A stretch of 64,000 nucleotides of DNA from Nocardiopsis sp. CNT312 (GCF_000515115.1 NZ_AZXF01000005.1:276004-340003), one strand, 5' to 3'; positions 27,241 to 35,006 are shown, numbered from the stretch's first letter. The notes: generated by a model not told the origin, from the letters alone. Translations and numbers: made by a program.

Positions 27241-27314
27241 GGTCCTGACGGGATTTGAACCCGCGGCCTCCACCTTGACAGGGTGGCGAGCACTCCTAAC
27301 TGCTCCACAGGACC
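27241..27314 (-). tRNA. tRNA-Asp (GTC)
   Basis: A full cloverleaf of 74 nt on the minus strand: acceptor GGTCCTG/CAGGACC, D-stem GAGC/GCTC, anticodon loop CTGTCAA (GTC), T-loop TTCAAAT. CCA is not encoded. The sequence is repeated exactly at 40798-40871. Confidence 0.96.
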
Positions 27315-27412
27315 TCGCTTCGTGGACCACTCTAGCGCGACTTCCGGAGTACTTCGTACGGTCGCCCCGTAAAGTGGCGGAGGAGTCCGAAGAACAGCGA
27401 GAGGAAGACGGC

Positions 27413-27823
27413 GTGAGCGAGTCGTCGGCGCCCCTGCCCTCCGGCCCCGATTCCACCCGGATCGACCGCTGGCTGTGGGCCGTGCGCCTCACCAAGACCC
27501 GTTCGGACGCGGCACAGGCGTGCCGCGGCGGCCACGTGCGCGTGAACGGGCGCCCGGCCAAGGCCGCCACCACCGTCAGGCCCGGCGACCAGGTGCGCGT
27601 CCGGCTGCACGGCACCACCAGGCTCGTCGACGTGAGCCACGTCATCGTCAAGAGGGTCGGGGCGCCCATCGCCGTGCGCTGCTACGTCGACCGCACCCCG
27701 ACGCCCCCGCCGCAGGCGGAGGCGGGCCCCCTCGTCCGGCGCGACCGGGGCGCGGGGCGCCCCACCAAGCGCGACCGGCGACAACTGGACCGGCTCCGCT
27801 CGGAAGGGCCGCCGACGCTCTGA
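27413..27823 (+). CDS. S4-domain RNA-binding protein (HslR-like)
   Basis: This 136-residue protein has an S4 RNA-binding domain at about residues 15-75. It shows TRIDRWLWAVRLTKTRSDAA, then QACRGGHVRVNGRPAKAATT, then VRPGDQVRV. This is the Hsp15/HslR arrangement, which in E. coli binds stalled 50S subunits carrying nascent chains. A basic, proline-rich tail (PTKRDRRQLDRLRS) is common in actinobacterial members. GTG 27413 is the start closest to the domain. It lies between tRNA-Asp and the cold-shock gene. Confidence 0.9.
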   Translation: MSESSAPLPSGPDSTRIDRWLWAVRLTKTRSDAAQACRGGHVRVNGRPAKAATTVRPGDQVRVRLHGTTRLVDVSHVIVKRVGAPIAVRCYVDRTPTPPPQAEAGPLVRRDRGAGRPTKRDRRQLDRLRSEGPPTL

Positions 27824-28321
27824 GCGGGATGCCCGGATCCGGTGCCCGGCCAGGACCGCACCGGCGGCCTCGGCCCGGGCCTCGCGGAGGCAGCCGTGGC
27901 ACGCGCCCGGGAACGCTCTCAGGCACGCCCGGACCATCCGGTGGCGGTCGGCCGGCTCCTCTCCCACAGGGCACCGTCGAGGGACTGCCCGCGCACGAGC
28001 AACCGGGCCCCGAGGCGGTGGGAGCGCATCCGTGCGCCGTCCGCGGCGGTCGCGTGGCCCGCAGGCCCGAATCCCGCTCGGACCGACCGCCCGGACCCGC
28101 CGCCGGGGGATCAGAGCGAAGCAGCCCCTCGGGTATCGGCACCGATCCCCCGGAGATTCTCGCGACACCGCCGGTCCACCGCGGCAGGACCCCGGTGTGC
28201 TACGTTCGCAAGAGTTGCAGTCGTGACCGACCGGCGGGGACCACCTCTTCGGGAGATTACTGCGGTGACGGGGAAATCGTCATCCACGGTTTTCTTCATT
28301 CTTCGAACGAGGGGTACGTCT
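27824..28321. other. Intergenic region with no supported gene; likely long csp leader
   Basis: About 500 bases lie between the S4 gene and the cold-shock gene. Open frames here have no recognisable protein features. The last 120 bases are AT-richer and end in a GAGGGG ribosome site, as expected for the long 5' leader typical of cold-shock mRNAs. Confidence 0.5.
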
Positions 28322-28525
28322 ATGGCGACCGGTACGGTCAAGTGGTTCAACAGCGAAAAGGGCTTCGGCTTCATCGAGCAGGACGGCGGCGGCCCGGACG
28401 TCTTCGCCCACTACTCGAACATCCAGGCCACCGGCTACCGTGAGCTCGCCGAGGGCCAGGCGGTGCAGTTCGACGCCACGGCCGGGGCCAAGGGCCCCCA
28501 GGCCGAGAACATCACCCTGATCTAG
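28322..28525 (+). CDS. Cold-shock protein (CspA family)
   Basis: This 67-residue single OB-fold RNA/DNA chaperone is full length for the family. RNP1 is NSEKGFGFI (residues 11-19) and RNP2 is DVFAHYSNI, with the usual [10 protein letters not shown] start. It binds single-stranded nucleic acid and melts mRNA structure in the cold. It lies upstream of the DEAD-box helicase on the same strand, a fitting functional neighbour. Confidence 0.97.
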   Translation: MATGTVKWFNSEKGFGFIEQDGGGPDVFAHYSNIQATGYRELAEGQAVQFDATAGAKGPQAENITLI

Positions 28526-28760
28526 GGGAGCCGACGCTCCCGACGCGGTGGTGCCCGCCCTTTGTGCGCCGGGCCCACCGCTTCTCTCCGTCTCCGCCGG
28601 GTTTCCAGCCGTCGTTCTTTCGACCGGCACCGGCTCCACCGCGCCCCGGAACCGTCCGGACGAGCGCGGACATCCACCATGCTCCTCCGGCGTACCCCGG
28701 TTCCCCCCTGTGTGGCCAGAAGGCCCCGCCCGGCGAACGCCGTCAGCGAAAGGCCCGACA

Positions 28761-30179
28761 TTGAGTCATCCCCAGCACACCCGCACCAATCGCGGCCGCC
28801 CCAGCCGCGGGCACGGTCGGCAGCGGCCCCAGAACAGCAGGCCCCGCACCGACAGGCGCCCCGGGAACAGCGGCCCCTCCGGTGAGTTCGCCCTCCCGGT
28901 GACCGTCACCCCGGCGCTGCCACCCGTGGACTCCTTCGAGGCGCTGGACATGCCCGCGCCGTTGAAGCGGACCCTGGCCCGGCAGGGCCTGACCACCCCC
29001 TCCGCAATCCAAGCGGCCACCCTCCCCAACTCCCTGGCGGGACGCGACGTGCTGGGCCGCAGCCGGACCGGTTCGGGCAAGACCCTGGCGTTCGGCCTGG
29101 CCCTGCTCGCCCGGCTGGAGGGACGCACCGCCGAGCCCCGGCGCCCCCTGGCCGTGGTGCTCGCACCCACCCGTGAACTGGCCCAGCAGGTCACCGAATC
29201 CCTGGAGCCCTACGCCCGTTCGGTGGGGGTGCGCACGGCGACCGTCGTGGGCGGGATGCCCATCCGCCGCCAGGCACGGGCCCTGCACCAGGGCGTCCAA
29301 CTGGTCGTCGCCACCCCGGGGCGCCTGCGCGACCTGATGGAACGCGGCGACTGCGTCCTGGACCGGGTGGAGTCCACGGTCCTGGACGAGGCCGACCAGA
29401 TGACCGACATGGGTTTCATGCCGCAGGTCACCGCCATCCTCCAGCAGGTCCCCGCCGACGGCGGGCGCATGCTGTTCTCCGCCACCCTGGACCGCAACGT
29501 CGACACCCTGGTCCGCCGCTTCCTCAACGACCCCGTGGTCCACTCGGTCGACCTCTCCGAGGGTGCCGTCTCCACCATGGAGCACCACGTCATGCACGTG
29601 TCGGCCGCCGACAAGCAGAACGTCGCGACCCGGATCGCGGCCCGCGAGGGCCGGGTCATCATGTTCCTGGACACCAAGCGCGCCGTGGACCGGATGGCCG
29701 CCCACCTGCTGGCCAACGGCGTCCTCGCCGCGCCCCTGCACGGCGGCCGGAGCCAGCCACAGCGCACCCGTACCCTCGACCAGTTCAAGAGGGGCGACGT
29801 CACCGCCCTGATCGCCACCAACGTGGCGGCCCGCGGCATCCACGTGGACGGCCTGGACCTGGTGGTCAACATCGACCCGCCCACCGATCACAAGGACTAC
29901 CTGCACCGGGGAGGACGCACCGCCCGCGCCGGGGAGTCGGGCAGCGTGGTCACCCTCGTCCTGCCGAGCCAGCGGCGTGACATGACCCGGCTGATGAGCC
30001 GGGCCCGGATCGACGCGCACACCGCCCGGACCGACGCGGAGGACCCCGAACTCACCCGGGTGACCGGAGCGCGTGAACCCTCGGGGACGCCGGTCAGCCT
30101 GCCGGTGCGGGCACCCGCCCAGTCCTCCCAGCAGCAGCGCCCCCGCCACGGCGGTGCCCCGCGCCGTCGCCGCCGCTGA
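28761..30179 (+). CDS. DEAD-box ATP-dependent RNA helicase
   Basis: This 472-residue SF2 helicase is likely involved in ribosome assembly or cold adaptation. Motifs in order are the Q motif (GLTTPSAIQAATLP), motif I (SRTGSGKT), Ia (PTRELAQQ), TPGRL, II (VLDEADQMTDMGF), III (SAT), then IV-VI ending in HRGGRTARAGESG. The N-terminal 50 residues are basic and disordered; the C-terminus is a short basic tail (GGAPRRRRR). TTG 28761 is the most plausible start, with GAAAGG upstream. The tandem csp-helicase order suggests co-regulation. Confidence 0.92.
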   Translation: MSHPQHTRTNRGRPSRGHGRQRPQNSRPRTDRRPGNSGPSGEFALPVTVTPALPPVDSFEALDMPAPLKRTLARQGLTTPSAIQAATLPNSLAGRDVLGRSRTGSGKTLAFGLALLARLEGRTAEPRRPLAVVLAPTRELAQQVTESLEPYARSVGVRTATVVGGMPIRRQARALHQGVQLVVATPGRLRDLMERGDCVLDRVESTVLDEADQMTDMGFMPQVTAILQQVPADGGRMLFSATLDRNVDTLVRRFLNDPVVHSVDLSEGAVSTMEHHVMHVSAADKQNVATRIAAREGRVIMFLDTKRAVDRMAAHLLANGVLAAPLHGGRSQPQRTRTLDQFKRGDVTALIATNVAARGIHVDGLDLVVNIDPPTDHKDYLHRGGRTARAGESGSVVTLVLPSQRRDMTRLMSRARIDAHTARTDAEDPELTRVTGAREPSGTPVSLPVRAPAQSSQQQRPRHGGAPRRRRR

Positions 30180-30252
30180 CCCGGAGGCCGGAAGGCACAC
30201 AGGCGGCCTCGGAAATTTCTGAACGTATTCTGAGCAACCACCGAAACAGCGG

Positions 30253-30290
30253 AACGCCCTGTGACCTGAGTGAACAGGTCACAGGGCGTT
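30253..30290. terminator. Perfect 16-bp hairpin followed by T-run
   Basis: AACGCCCTGTGACCTG and its exact complement flank a 6-nt loop, followed by TTT. It ends the helicase transcript. Because it lies directly before a tRNA-Phe-like fragment, it also resembles the hairpins at 31110-31151 and 40649-40680, which precede the two att copies. Confidence 0.8.
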
Positions 30291-30308
30291 TCCGCATGTC
30301 TTCCAGGA

Positions 30309-30352
30309 GTGGCCGGGGTGCGGTGTCGAACCACCGGCCTTCCGCTTTTCAG
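30309..30352 (-). repeat. Degenerate tRNA-Phe 3' end (old attachment-site relic)
   Basis: The 44 bases from GTGGCCGGGG to CCTTCCGCTTTTCAG match the intact tRNA-Phe 3' half and the attL repeat with several substitutions. The anticodon-side sequence GCTTTTCAG and the T-arm segment are still clear. It cannot form a tRNA, and points to an earlier integration at the same gene. Confidence 0.65.
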
Positions 30353-30646
30353 CACGTATCCGACGAGGAAGGCCGCTTAGGTCCCCGTGTGGATGCACGG
30401 TGGAGGTCTTGTCAGAGCCCCCTGTGCGGCCCCCTCCCTGGCCGGGAAACGCTCGTCGCCCCCGCGCAAGGCGCACCACGTCTAGCCGTTCGGGGGGCTC
30501 ATATACGTCTCTCCCCCTCCGTGTAGCCTCCGCTTTGGTGGCCGGTTTTCGAGCGAAGCAGCCCGACAGACGAGGGCGCGTGAAATGTCCGTTTCTCGAC
30601 AACTTGCAGATTCGAGGGGTTCGGGCGGATAAAATCTCTGGTCAGG

Positions 30647-30736
30647 CTGCCCCCCGCGCGCACGGGGATGGACCGACTCACCAGGCGCAGGCCCTGGCCG
30701 CCGTGTCCTGCTCCCCGCACACGCGGGGACGGGGTT
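30647..30736 (+). CRISPR. Two-repeat type I-E CRISPR relic
   Basis: Two 29-nt repeats at 30647-30675 and 30708-30736 share the CCCCGCG...CGGGGA core of actinobacterial type I-E repeats. They are 61 bp apart, exactly 29 + 32. Against the consensus of all copies in this window they match at about 24 and 20 of 29 positions. The single 32-nt spacer is 30676-30707. No cas gene is present. Confidence 0.62.
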
Positions 30737-30792
30737 GACCTCTGCACCAGCACAGGGGTCGCCTAGCCGACCCCTGTGCTGGTGCAGAGGTC
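30737..30792. repeat. Perfect 25-bp hairpin abutting the CRISPR relic
   Basis: A 25-nt arm beginning GACCTCTGCACCAGCACAGG is followed by a 6-nt loop and its exact complement. It starts on the base after the second CRISPR repeat. A GC-rich 11-bp hairpin follows at 30808-30837. They may be terminators for transcripts from either side. Confidence 0.7.
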
Positions 30793-30847
30793 GCCGCGTG
30801 TGGGCTCCGGCCCCGGGCGGGGGAGTGCCCGGGGCCGAAGCGGCTTG

Positions 30848-31006
30848 TCAGGTGCCGTGACGGCAGCGCTGGGCGAGCCGGGCGCGGAGTGTGGCGGTGT
30901 CGGGTGCGGTGATCTCCTCGAAGGGGTCCCCGGGGCCGGACCAGCCGGGCGGGCGGTGGGCCGCGTAGGTCACCGTGCCGTCGTCGGCGGTGCGGGTGGT
31001 GAGCAC
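30848..31006 (-). CDS. Small orphan ORF, possibly the C-terminal relic of a larger gene
   Basis: From GTG 31006 the frame encodes about 52 residues: VLTTRTADDGTVTYAAHRPP, GWSGPGDPFEEITA, then PDTATLRARLAQRCRHGT. I do not recognise the family. A clearly homologous copy with a one-base frameshift lies at 50761-50920, so this was a real coding sequence. The proposed start abuts a CRISPR repeat (31007), and a hairpin follows the stop. It may be a small protein or the 3' remainder of a longer gene. Confidence 0.4.
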   Translation of the reverse strand: MLTTRTADDGTVTYAAHRPPGWSGPGDPFEEITAPDTATLRARLAQRCRHGT

Positions 31007-31096
31007 CCGCGCCCCGCGCACACGGGGATGGACCGCCGTCGGGGTGGTGGCCGGTGTAGATCGGACCGTGAGCCCCGCGCACGCGGGGATACGGCA
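31007..31096 (+). CRISPR. Second two-repeat type I-E CRISPR relic
   Basis: Repeats at 31007-31035 and 31068-31096 contain CCCCGCGCACACGGGGATGG and CCCCGCGCACGCGGGGAT and are again exactly 61 bp apart. They match the window consensus at about 25 and 24 of 29 positions. The 32-nt spacer is 31036-31067. It is in the same orientation as the first relic. Confidence 0.68.
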
Positions 31097-31109
31097 GCGC
31101 CGACGCACC

Positions 31110-31151
31110 AAAACACCCCGTGGCCTATTCACGCAGGTCACGGGGTGTTTT
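31110..31151. terminator. Terminator hairpin before attL
   Basis: AAAACACCCCGTG and its exact complement (13 bp) flank a 16-nt loop and end in TTTT. It lies 16 bp before the attL copy, the same arrangement as the integrase terminator before attR. It is probably the last trace of an earlier element's integrase end. Confidence 0.75.
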
Positions 31152-31167
31152 CGCATGTCTTGTGGGA

Positions 31168-31214
31168 GTGGCTAGGGGCGGGGTCGAACCGCCGACCTTC
31201 CGCTTTTCAGGCGG
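31168..31214 (-). repeat. attL: 47-bp copy of the tRNA-Phe 3' end
   Basis: Bases 31168-31214 are identical to 40696-40742, covering the 3' half of tRNA-Phe up to the anticodon stem. Such direct repeats flank elements inserted by tyrosine integrases into tRNA genes. Confidence 0.93.
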
Positions 31215-31284
31215 GGTCAGTGGTGGGTCGCGGTGCTGGCCTGCGGGATGGATGTCCGCTCGGGTCCGGGTAAGTCCATCCCCG

Positions 31285-31316
31285 GTTGCTGTCGTTGCTG
31301 TCACCACTGCTGTCAC
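31285..31316. repeat. Integrase arm-type site candidates, left end
   Basis: Three tandem copies of a GTTGCTGTC-like unit lie at 31285, 31294 and 31306 (the last reads ACTGCTGTCAC). The same unit occurs twice at 40624-40645 near attR. Repeats at both ends of a tyrosine-integrase element suggest arm-binding sites. Confidence 0.5.
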
Positions 31317-31585
31317 TTCGAGGTGTCTTCGGCCTGCCCTGACGTAGGGGAAAGCGGTCCACCACAGCGGTGCCGCACGTGCGCTCCTCCGTCTACTGCC
31401 CCTCCCCCGGCCACGGGGCTTCGGCAACCACGGTTCCGAGCCGAGGCGCCCGATAGCGCCGGAGCGGGTGACCCGAGACAGTCGCCCCCGCTATCGGGTG
31501 CCTCGGGATCCGAGCACGTCATCAGCCGATTTCCGGGGAATGGCAACTGTTCGTCCGCGATCTGCGTCATGATGCCAAGCGGTAC

Positions 31586-31669
31586 GGCCTTCGGCCGCGC
31601 TCGGGACCGGGCGGCAGCCCGCAGCCCGAGCGCGGCCGAAGGCCACTGCGACGGCGCTCGCGCCGTCGC
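31586..31669. repeat. Tandem large hairpins upstream of the AT-rich cargo gene
   Basis: A perfect 20-bp inverted repeat (31586-31605 with 31625-31644, arm GGCCTTCGGCCGCGCTCGGG) encloses a loop that can pair again. A perfect 9-bp stem GCGACGGCG with a CTCG loop follows at 31648-31669. A weaker inverted repeat, CCCGATAGCG/CGCTATCGGG, lies at 31449-31498. They may be a single-strand origin, terminators or a structured RNA; sequence alone cannot decide. Confidence 0.6.
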
Positions 31670-31713
31670 CTTGATCCCATACAGCCCAACTCGGCAAGGA
31701 ATAGGCAGGCCCA

Positions 31714-32862
31714 GTGAAGCCAACTCAAGCAAAAGCCATTCTCGGAGATTCAGAAATTCAACTAGACTGTTGGACGATGCAGAGAACTGGAAGTGATCAA
31801 TACCTAGCTCCGCTAGAGGCTATCGAAAATATTTCAATCACCAGCATTCGCAATGCAATATTAAAGCATCAAAATTACCATTGGGGCCATGAGGTGAGAC
31901 CCCGAAATTGGCCTCGGAGCAAGCTACTAATCGAACAGGCGCCGCCCGACCTTGACTGCATCCTTGTAACGCGGACCCCCATATCCGAGTACGACGAAGA
32001 CTACTCTCCCGCAGAGCCAATAGAATTTAGAGTGACAAAAAACGGCGAATTTCTAGTGCGCTCGGAGTTCTTCGCCAACGAATACGTGGAAGTTGAAGAA
32101 CTAATCAAACTCGCGCGCCCCTACCTGTCGCGAAACGGTGCCGGACTGGCAGCGATAGATTACGAGGGGTCCGGAAGTCAGATCTACTATTTCATAGATT
32201 TTTGGCTGAGCGAGCGCGGAAATACACTCGGACATGCCTACAGGATAGCCGAGGGCTTGATTGATCTGGTTCACTGTTTTCTTGGGAGCCCAATAAACCA
32301 AGACATCGCCGTCGACATACTTCGCTCCGGAAAATGGCAGATTTTTCTCGGACAGCCCGAGTCCCCCTGGCTTGAAGTTAAATCTACCCCCTACAGACTC
32401 GAAGAAGAGACAGAAAAATACGAGCTCGCAAAGGACATCTGTAGCATGGCCAACTCCAAACGGGGGGGCATCATAATCATCGGCATGAAATCAAGGAAAA
32501 GAAACGGAATCGACACAATCGATCAAATTACTCCCATAGAAAAAGGCTGGAAGCTCACCGCAAGATACAAGAGCATCGCGCGAAATTACATTTACCCAGC
32601 CCCCGAAGATTTTGACATTACCTACCTAGAACACAACAAGAAATGCATACTTGTCATGCAGATCCCAAGACAACAGGAAGAGATGAAGCCATACATTGTT
32701 TATGGAGCCAACATATCAAGCAAGGTGAAGGGATCGTATTTTTCGATACCACAACGAAACGGCGACGCTACAGTTGCAAGCAGCCCTGCCGCTATACACT
32801 CAATGCTTGCAGTTGGAAGGGCTCTTCTGCGATCGAAAAACCCTGACCACAGGTCTGATTAA
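31714..32862 (+). CDS. AlbA_2 (Schlafen-type) domain protein, AT-rich cargo
   Basis: This 382-residue cytosolic protein has a C-terminal half matching the AlbA_2 / Schlafen AlbA domain. WLEVKSTPYR at about residue 218 gives the E-x-K signature, followed by KYELAKDICSMANSKRGGII, then IIGMKSR. The N-terminal 200 residues match nothing I recognise. AlbA_2 proteins include nucleic-acid-binding regulators and defence factors. The gene is strikingly AT-rich, with many A/T-ending codons, unlike every neighbour, so it was acquired separately. GTG 31714 follows AAGGA. It sits alone behind two hairpins at the left end of the AICE, a usual cargo position. Confidence 0.75.
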   Translation: MKPTQAKAILGDSEIQLDCWTMQRTGSDQYLAPLEAIENISITSIRNAILKHQNYHWGHEVRPRNWPRSKLLIEQAPPDLDCILVTRTPISEYDEDYSPAEPIEFRVTKNGEFLVRSEFFANEYVEVEELIKLARPYLSRNGAGLAAIDYEGSGSQIYYFIDFWLSERGNTLGHAYRIAEGLIDLVHCFLGSPINQDIAVDILRSGKWQIFLGQPESPWLEVKSTPYRLEEETEKYELAKDICSMANSKRGGIIIIGMKSRKRNGIDTIDQITPIEKGWKLTARYKSIARNYIYPAPEDFDITYLEHNKKCILVMQIPRQQEEMKPYIVYGANISSKVKGSYFSIPQRNGDATVASSPAAIHSMLAVGRALLRSKNPDHRSD

Positions 32863-32867
32863 ACTAT

Positions 32868-33287
32868 TCATTCCTTATATATAAGGAACCAGGTTTTGCG
32901 TCCGGAGAGGGTGGCGTAGCTGCCCCATGAGGTGGCCAGGGCGTCAACGAGGAACAGGCCGCGACCGTGTTCGGCGTCGGGTTCGGGCTGCGCCACGCAT
33001 GGAGCGTCGAAATACGAACCGCCGTCGTGGACGGTGACGCGCACACTCTTCCCGTGCTCATGCTCGATGAGAACGCCGAACCCCGCCCCCGGGAGGCTCG
33101 ACGGGGTGTGCTGGACGGCGTTGGTCGCCAATTCGCTCGTGAGAAGTACCGCGTCGTCCGCCACTGGGCAGTCGCCCAAGCGGTCGGCAACAAACGCTCG
33201 CACAGCGGCGATCTGGTCGGGGCGGCCGTAGAACCAGGCGTGGTGGACGCTCGCCGTGTGGTCGAACCGGTCTGCGTAGAGGGACAT
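32868..33287 (-). CDS. RsbW-like ATP-binding protein (anti-sigma kinase fold)
   Basis: This 139-residue single HATPase domain shows the N box LLTSELATNAVQHTPS, the G1-type DGGSYFDAP and the G2-type HGRGLFLVDALATSWG. Such stand-alone ATPases are frequent in actinomycetes and resemble anti-sigma factors RsbW/SpoIIAB. No histidine-phosphorylation domain is present. It is divergent from the ABM-XRE operon across a palindromic operator, so it is probably under the same XRE regulator. Partner unknown. Confidence 0.85.
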   Translation of the reverse strand: MSLYADRFDHTASVHHAWFYGRPDQIAAVRAFVADRLGDCPVADDAVLLTSELATNAVQHTPSSLPGAGFGVLIEHEHGKSVRVTVHDGGSYFDAPCVAQPEPDAEHGRGLFLVDALATSWGSYATLSGRKTWFLIYKE

Positions 33288-33338
33288 GGGGTTTCACCTC
33301 GTGCTCTGGGTGCAGGGGGCAGACACTGAGCTGCATGA

Positions 33339-33365
33339 CTAGTACTATTAGTACGGCTACCGTAC
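33339..33365. promoter_or_regulatory. Palindromic operator in the divergent regulatory region
   Basis: CTAGTAC-N5-GTAC (33339-33354) is fused to a second perfect palindrome, GTACGG-CTA-CCGTAC (33351-33365). The same CTAGTAC-N5-GTAC pattern recurs at 34964-34982, downstream of the XRE gene, so both are likely sites for that regulator. Confidence 0.6.
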
Positions 33366-33442
33366 ATCGAATGCGTGTGTAGCGCACTGGTTTGCGCGCA
33401 CAATAAGTACGGGTCTTGTAGTCAAAGTGAGGAGAGTGCCCC

Positions 33443-33751
33443 ATGTTCGGACTGTCTGTGCGGTTCACGCTCAAGGACGAAGCCGCTGTTGACGGCTTCG
33501 ATGCCCTGGTGGCGGAGACGCTTCCGCACATCCGCCGGAGCGAACCGGGCACGCTCGTGTACGCGGTCCACACCGTGGAGGGCAAGCCCCTGGAGCGCGT
33601 CTTCTACGAGCTGTACGCCGACCGTTCCGCCTTCGCGGCCCACGAGGAACAGCCGCACGTGAAGCGCTTCCTGGACGCTCGCGGCGCGTTCCTGGCCTCG
33701 GTGGAGGTGGACTTCCTGAACCTGATGGACGCTAAGGGTGTGCAGGAGTGA
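33443..33751 (+). CDS. Antibiotic biosynthesis monooxygenase (ABM) domain protein
   Basis: This 102-residue protein has the ferredoxin-like ABM fold: VRFTLKDEAAVDGFDALVAE, RRSEPGTLVYAVHTVEGKPL, ERVFYELYADRSAFAAHEEQ, then HVKRFLD. Relatives are quinol oxygenases and heme-free monooxygenases. Why an integrative element carries one is unclear. A GAGGAG ribosome site precedes ATG 33443. Its stop overlaps the XRE regulator start, so the two are coupled. Confidence 0.87.
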   Translation: MFGLSVRFTLKDEAAVDGFDALVAETLPHIRRSEPGTLVYAVHTVEGKPLERVFYELYADRSAFAAHEEQPHVKRFLDARGAFLASVEVDFLNLMDAKGVQE

Positions 33752-34956
33752 GCACCGACTACCAGAAGGCGCTGGGCCGCAAGGTGGCCAAGCACCGTAA
33801 ACAGCGCGGTCTGTCTCAACGCGAGTTCGCCGGACTCGTCGGCCGTTCCGAGACCTGGGTGTCTCAGGTCGAACGCGGGGTGCGCAAGGTCGACCGCATG
33901 GTGGTGCTCGAAAAACTGGCCGAGGTCCTGGAGATCCCCGTCTCCGAGCTGGCTGCCGAGGCTCCCATCGTCGCCGCCACCAACGAGGAACCCCCGGGAA
34001 GCAGCCGACTGCGCCTGGTCCTGAGTGGATCGCACGCCTTGGCCGCTCTACTGCGCCGTAATCCTGCGGCGGTCGATGTGGACGACCTTCGCCAGCGGGT
34101 TGATCGGGTCTGGGAGCTGACCCATGCCAGCGCCTACATGGATCTCACCGAGATTCTGGAGTCGCTGATCCCCGACCTTGAGTCGGCCGCCCGCTCGGTT
34201 CCCAACGGTGAACGCCTGGAGCTGTTCCGGCTCCTCAACGCCGTTTACCAGGCTTGTTCCTCCGCGTTGTCCGGCCAAGGCGAGTACGAGGCGGCATGGA
34301 TCGCCGCTGACCGTGCCATCACCGCGGCCGAACGGGCGGAGGATCCGCTCCTCATGGCGGCGGGTGAGTTCCGCCTGTGCCTGACCTTTCAGGGCGCACG
34401 CCACTATGACCAGGTCGAGGCCACAGCGCAGACCGCGTGTGAGGCGCTGGGTGGCCTGGTGGAAGAAGGCGACCTCAAGGCCATGTCTGTCTATGGAGCG
34501 CTGACCCTGCAACGGGCGGTCGCCGCCGCACGCGGCAACAAGGCCACCATCGCCTACCGGCACGTGTCCGAGGCCAAGCGGATCTCGGACGCCTTGGGCG
34601 GAGATCGCAACGACTTCAACACCGAGTTCGGTCCGGCGAACGTGGGCCTGCATGAGGTGTCCGTGGCTGTGGAGCTGGGCGACGCTGGCGTGGCGTTGCG
34701 CGCTGCGGACGAGGTGGACGTGTCGTCCCTGTCTCTGGAACGTCAGGGCCGCTTCCTGATCGACGTGTCACGCGCTCAACTCCAACGACGCAACGTCGAT
34801 GATGCCGTGGCCACCCTGGAGAAGGCCGAGCGCATCACCCCCGAGCAAGTGCACGGGCATCCGGTGGTGCGGCAGGTCGTCGGTGACCTCCTGGCGATCC
34901 AGGATCCCGCCGGAGTAGCGCTGACCAGGCTCGCAAGGAGGGTGGGCGTACTCTAA
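33748..34956 (+). CDS. XRE-family regulator with TPR-like C-terminus
   Basis: This 402-residue regulator has an N-terminal lambda-repressor helix-turn-helix (RKVAKHRKQRGLSQREFAGL, then VGRSETWVSQVERGVRKVDR, residues 10-65). A long helical region follows (for example AYQACSSALSGQGEYEAAWI and AADRAITAAERAEDP), with the spacing of tetratricopeptide-like repeats. This resembles actinobacterial and phage-type repressors whose C-terminal repeats sense a ligand or partner. It probably controls the element's conjugation operon through the operator just past its stop. The start is GTG 33748, overlapping the ABM gene. Confidence 0.87.
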   Translation: MSTDYQKALGRKVAKHRKQRGLSQREFAGLVGRSETWVSQVERGVRKVDRMVVLEKLAEVLEIPVSELAAEAPIVAATNEEPPGSSRLRLVLSGSHALAALLRRNPAAVDVDDLRQRVDRVWELTHASAYMDLTEILESLIPDLESAARSVPNGERLELFRLLNAVYQACSSALSGQGEYEAAWIAADRAITAAERAEDPLLMAAGEFRLCLTFQGARHYDQVEATAQTACEALGGLVEEGDLKAMSVYGALTLQRAVAAARGNKATIAYRHVSEAKRISDALGGDRNDFNTEFGPANVGLHEVSVAVELGDAGVALRAADEVDVSSLSLERQGRFLIDVSRAQLQRRNVDDAVATLEKAERITPEQVHGHPVVRQVVGDLLAIQDPAGVALTRLARRVGVL

Positions 34957-34963
34957 GTGCCAT

Positions 34964-34982
34964 CTAGTACTTCATGTACTAG
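34964..34982. promoter_or_regulatory. Operator ahead of the transfer/replication operon
   Basis: CTAGTAC-TTCAT-GTACTAG is a perfect 7-bp inverted repeat. It lies 8 bp after the XRE stop and before the Pra-TraB-Rep-Xis-Int run, with the same half-site as at 33339. Confidence 0.6.
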
Positions 34983-35006
34983 ACAAAACAAAAAGTGCGG
35001 ATTATC

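Noticed and set aside
30647..31096. Active CRISPR-Cas locus
   Set aside because: There are only two repeats per cluster, the repeats have diverged, and there are no cas genes within the window. This is a relic at most.
31586..32862. Retron or reverse-transcriptase-based defence system
   Set aside because: The hairpins recalled a retron RNA, but the following protein has no reverse-transcriptase motif (no xxDD). It matches AlbA_2 instead.
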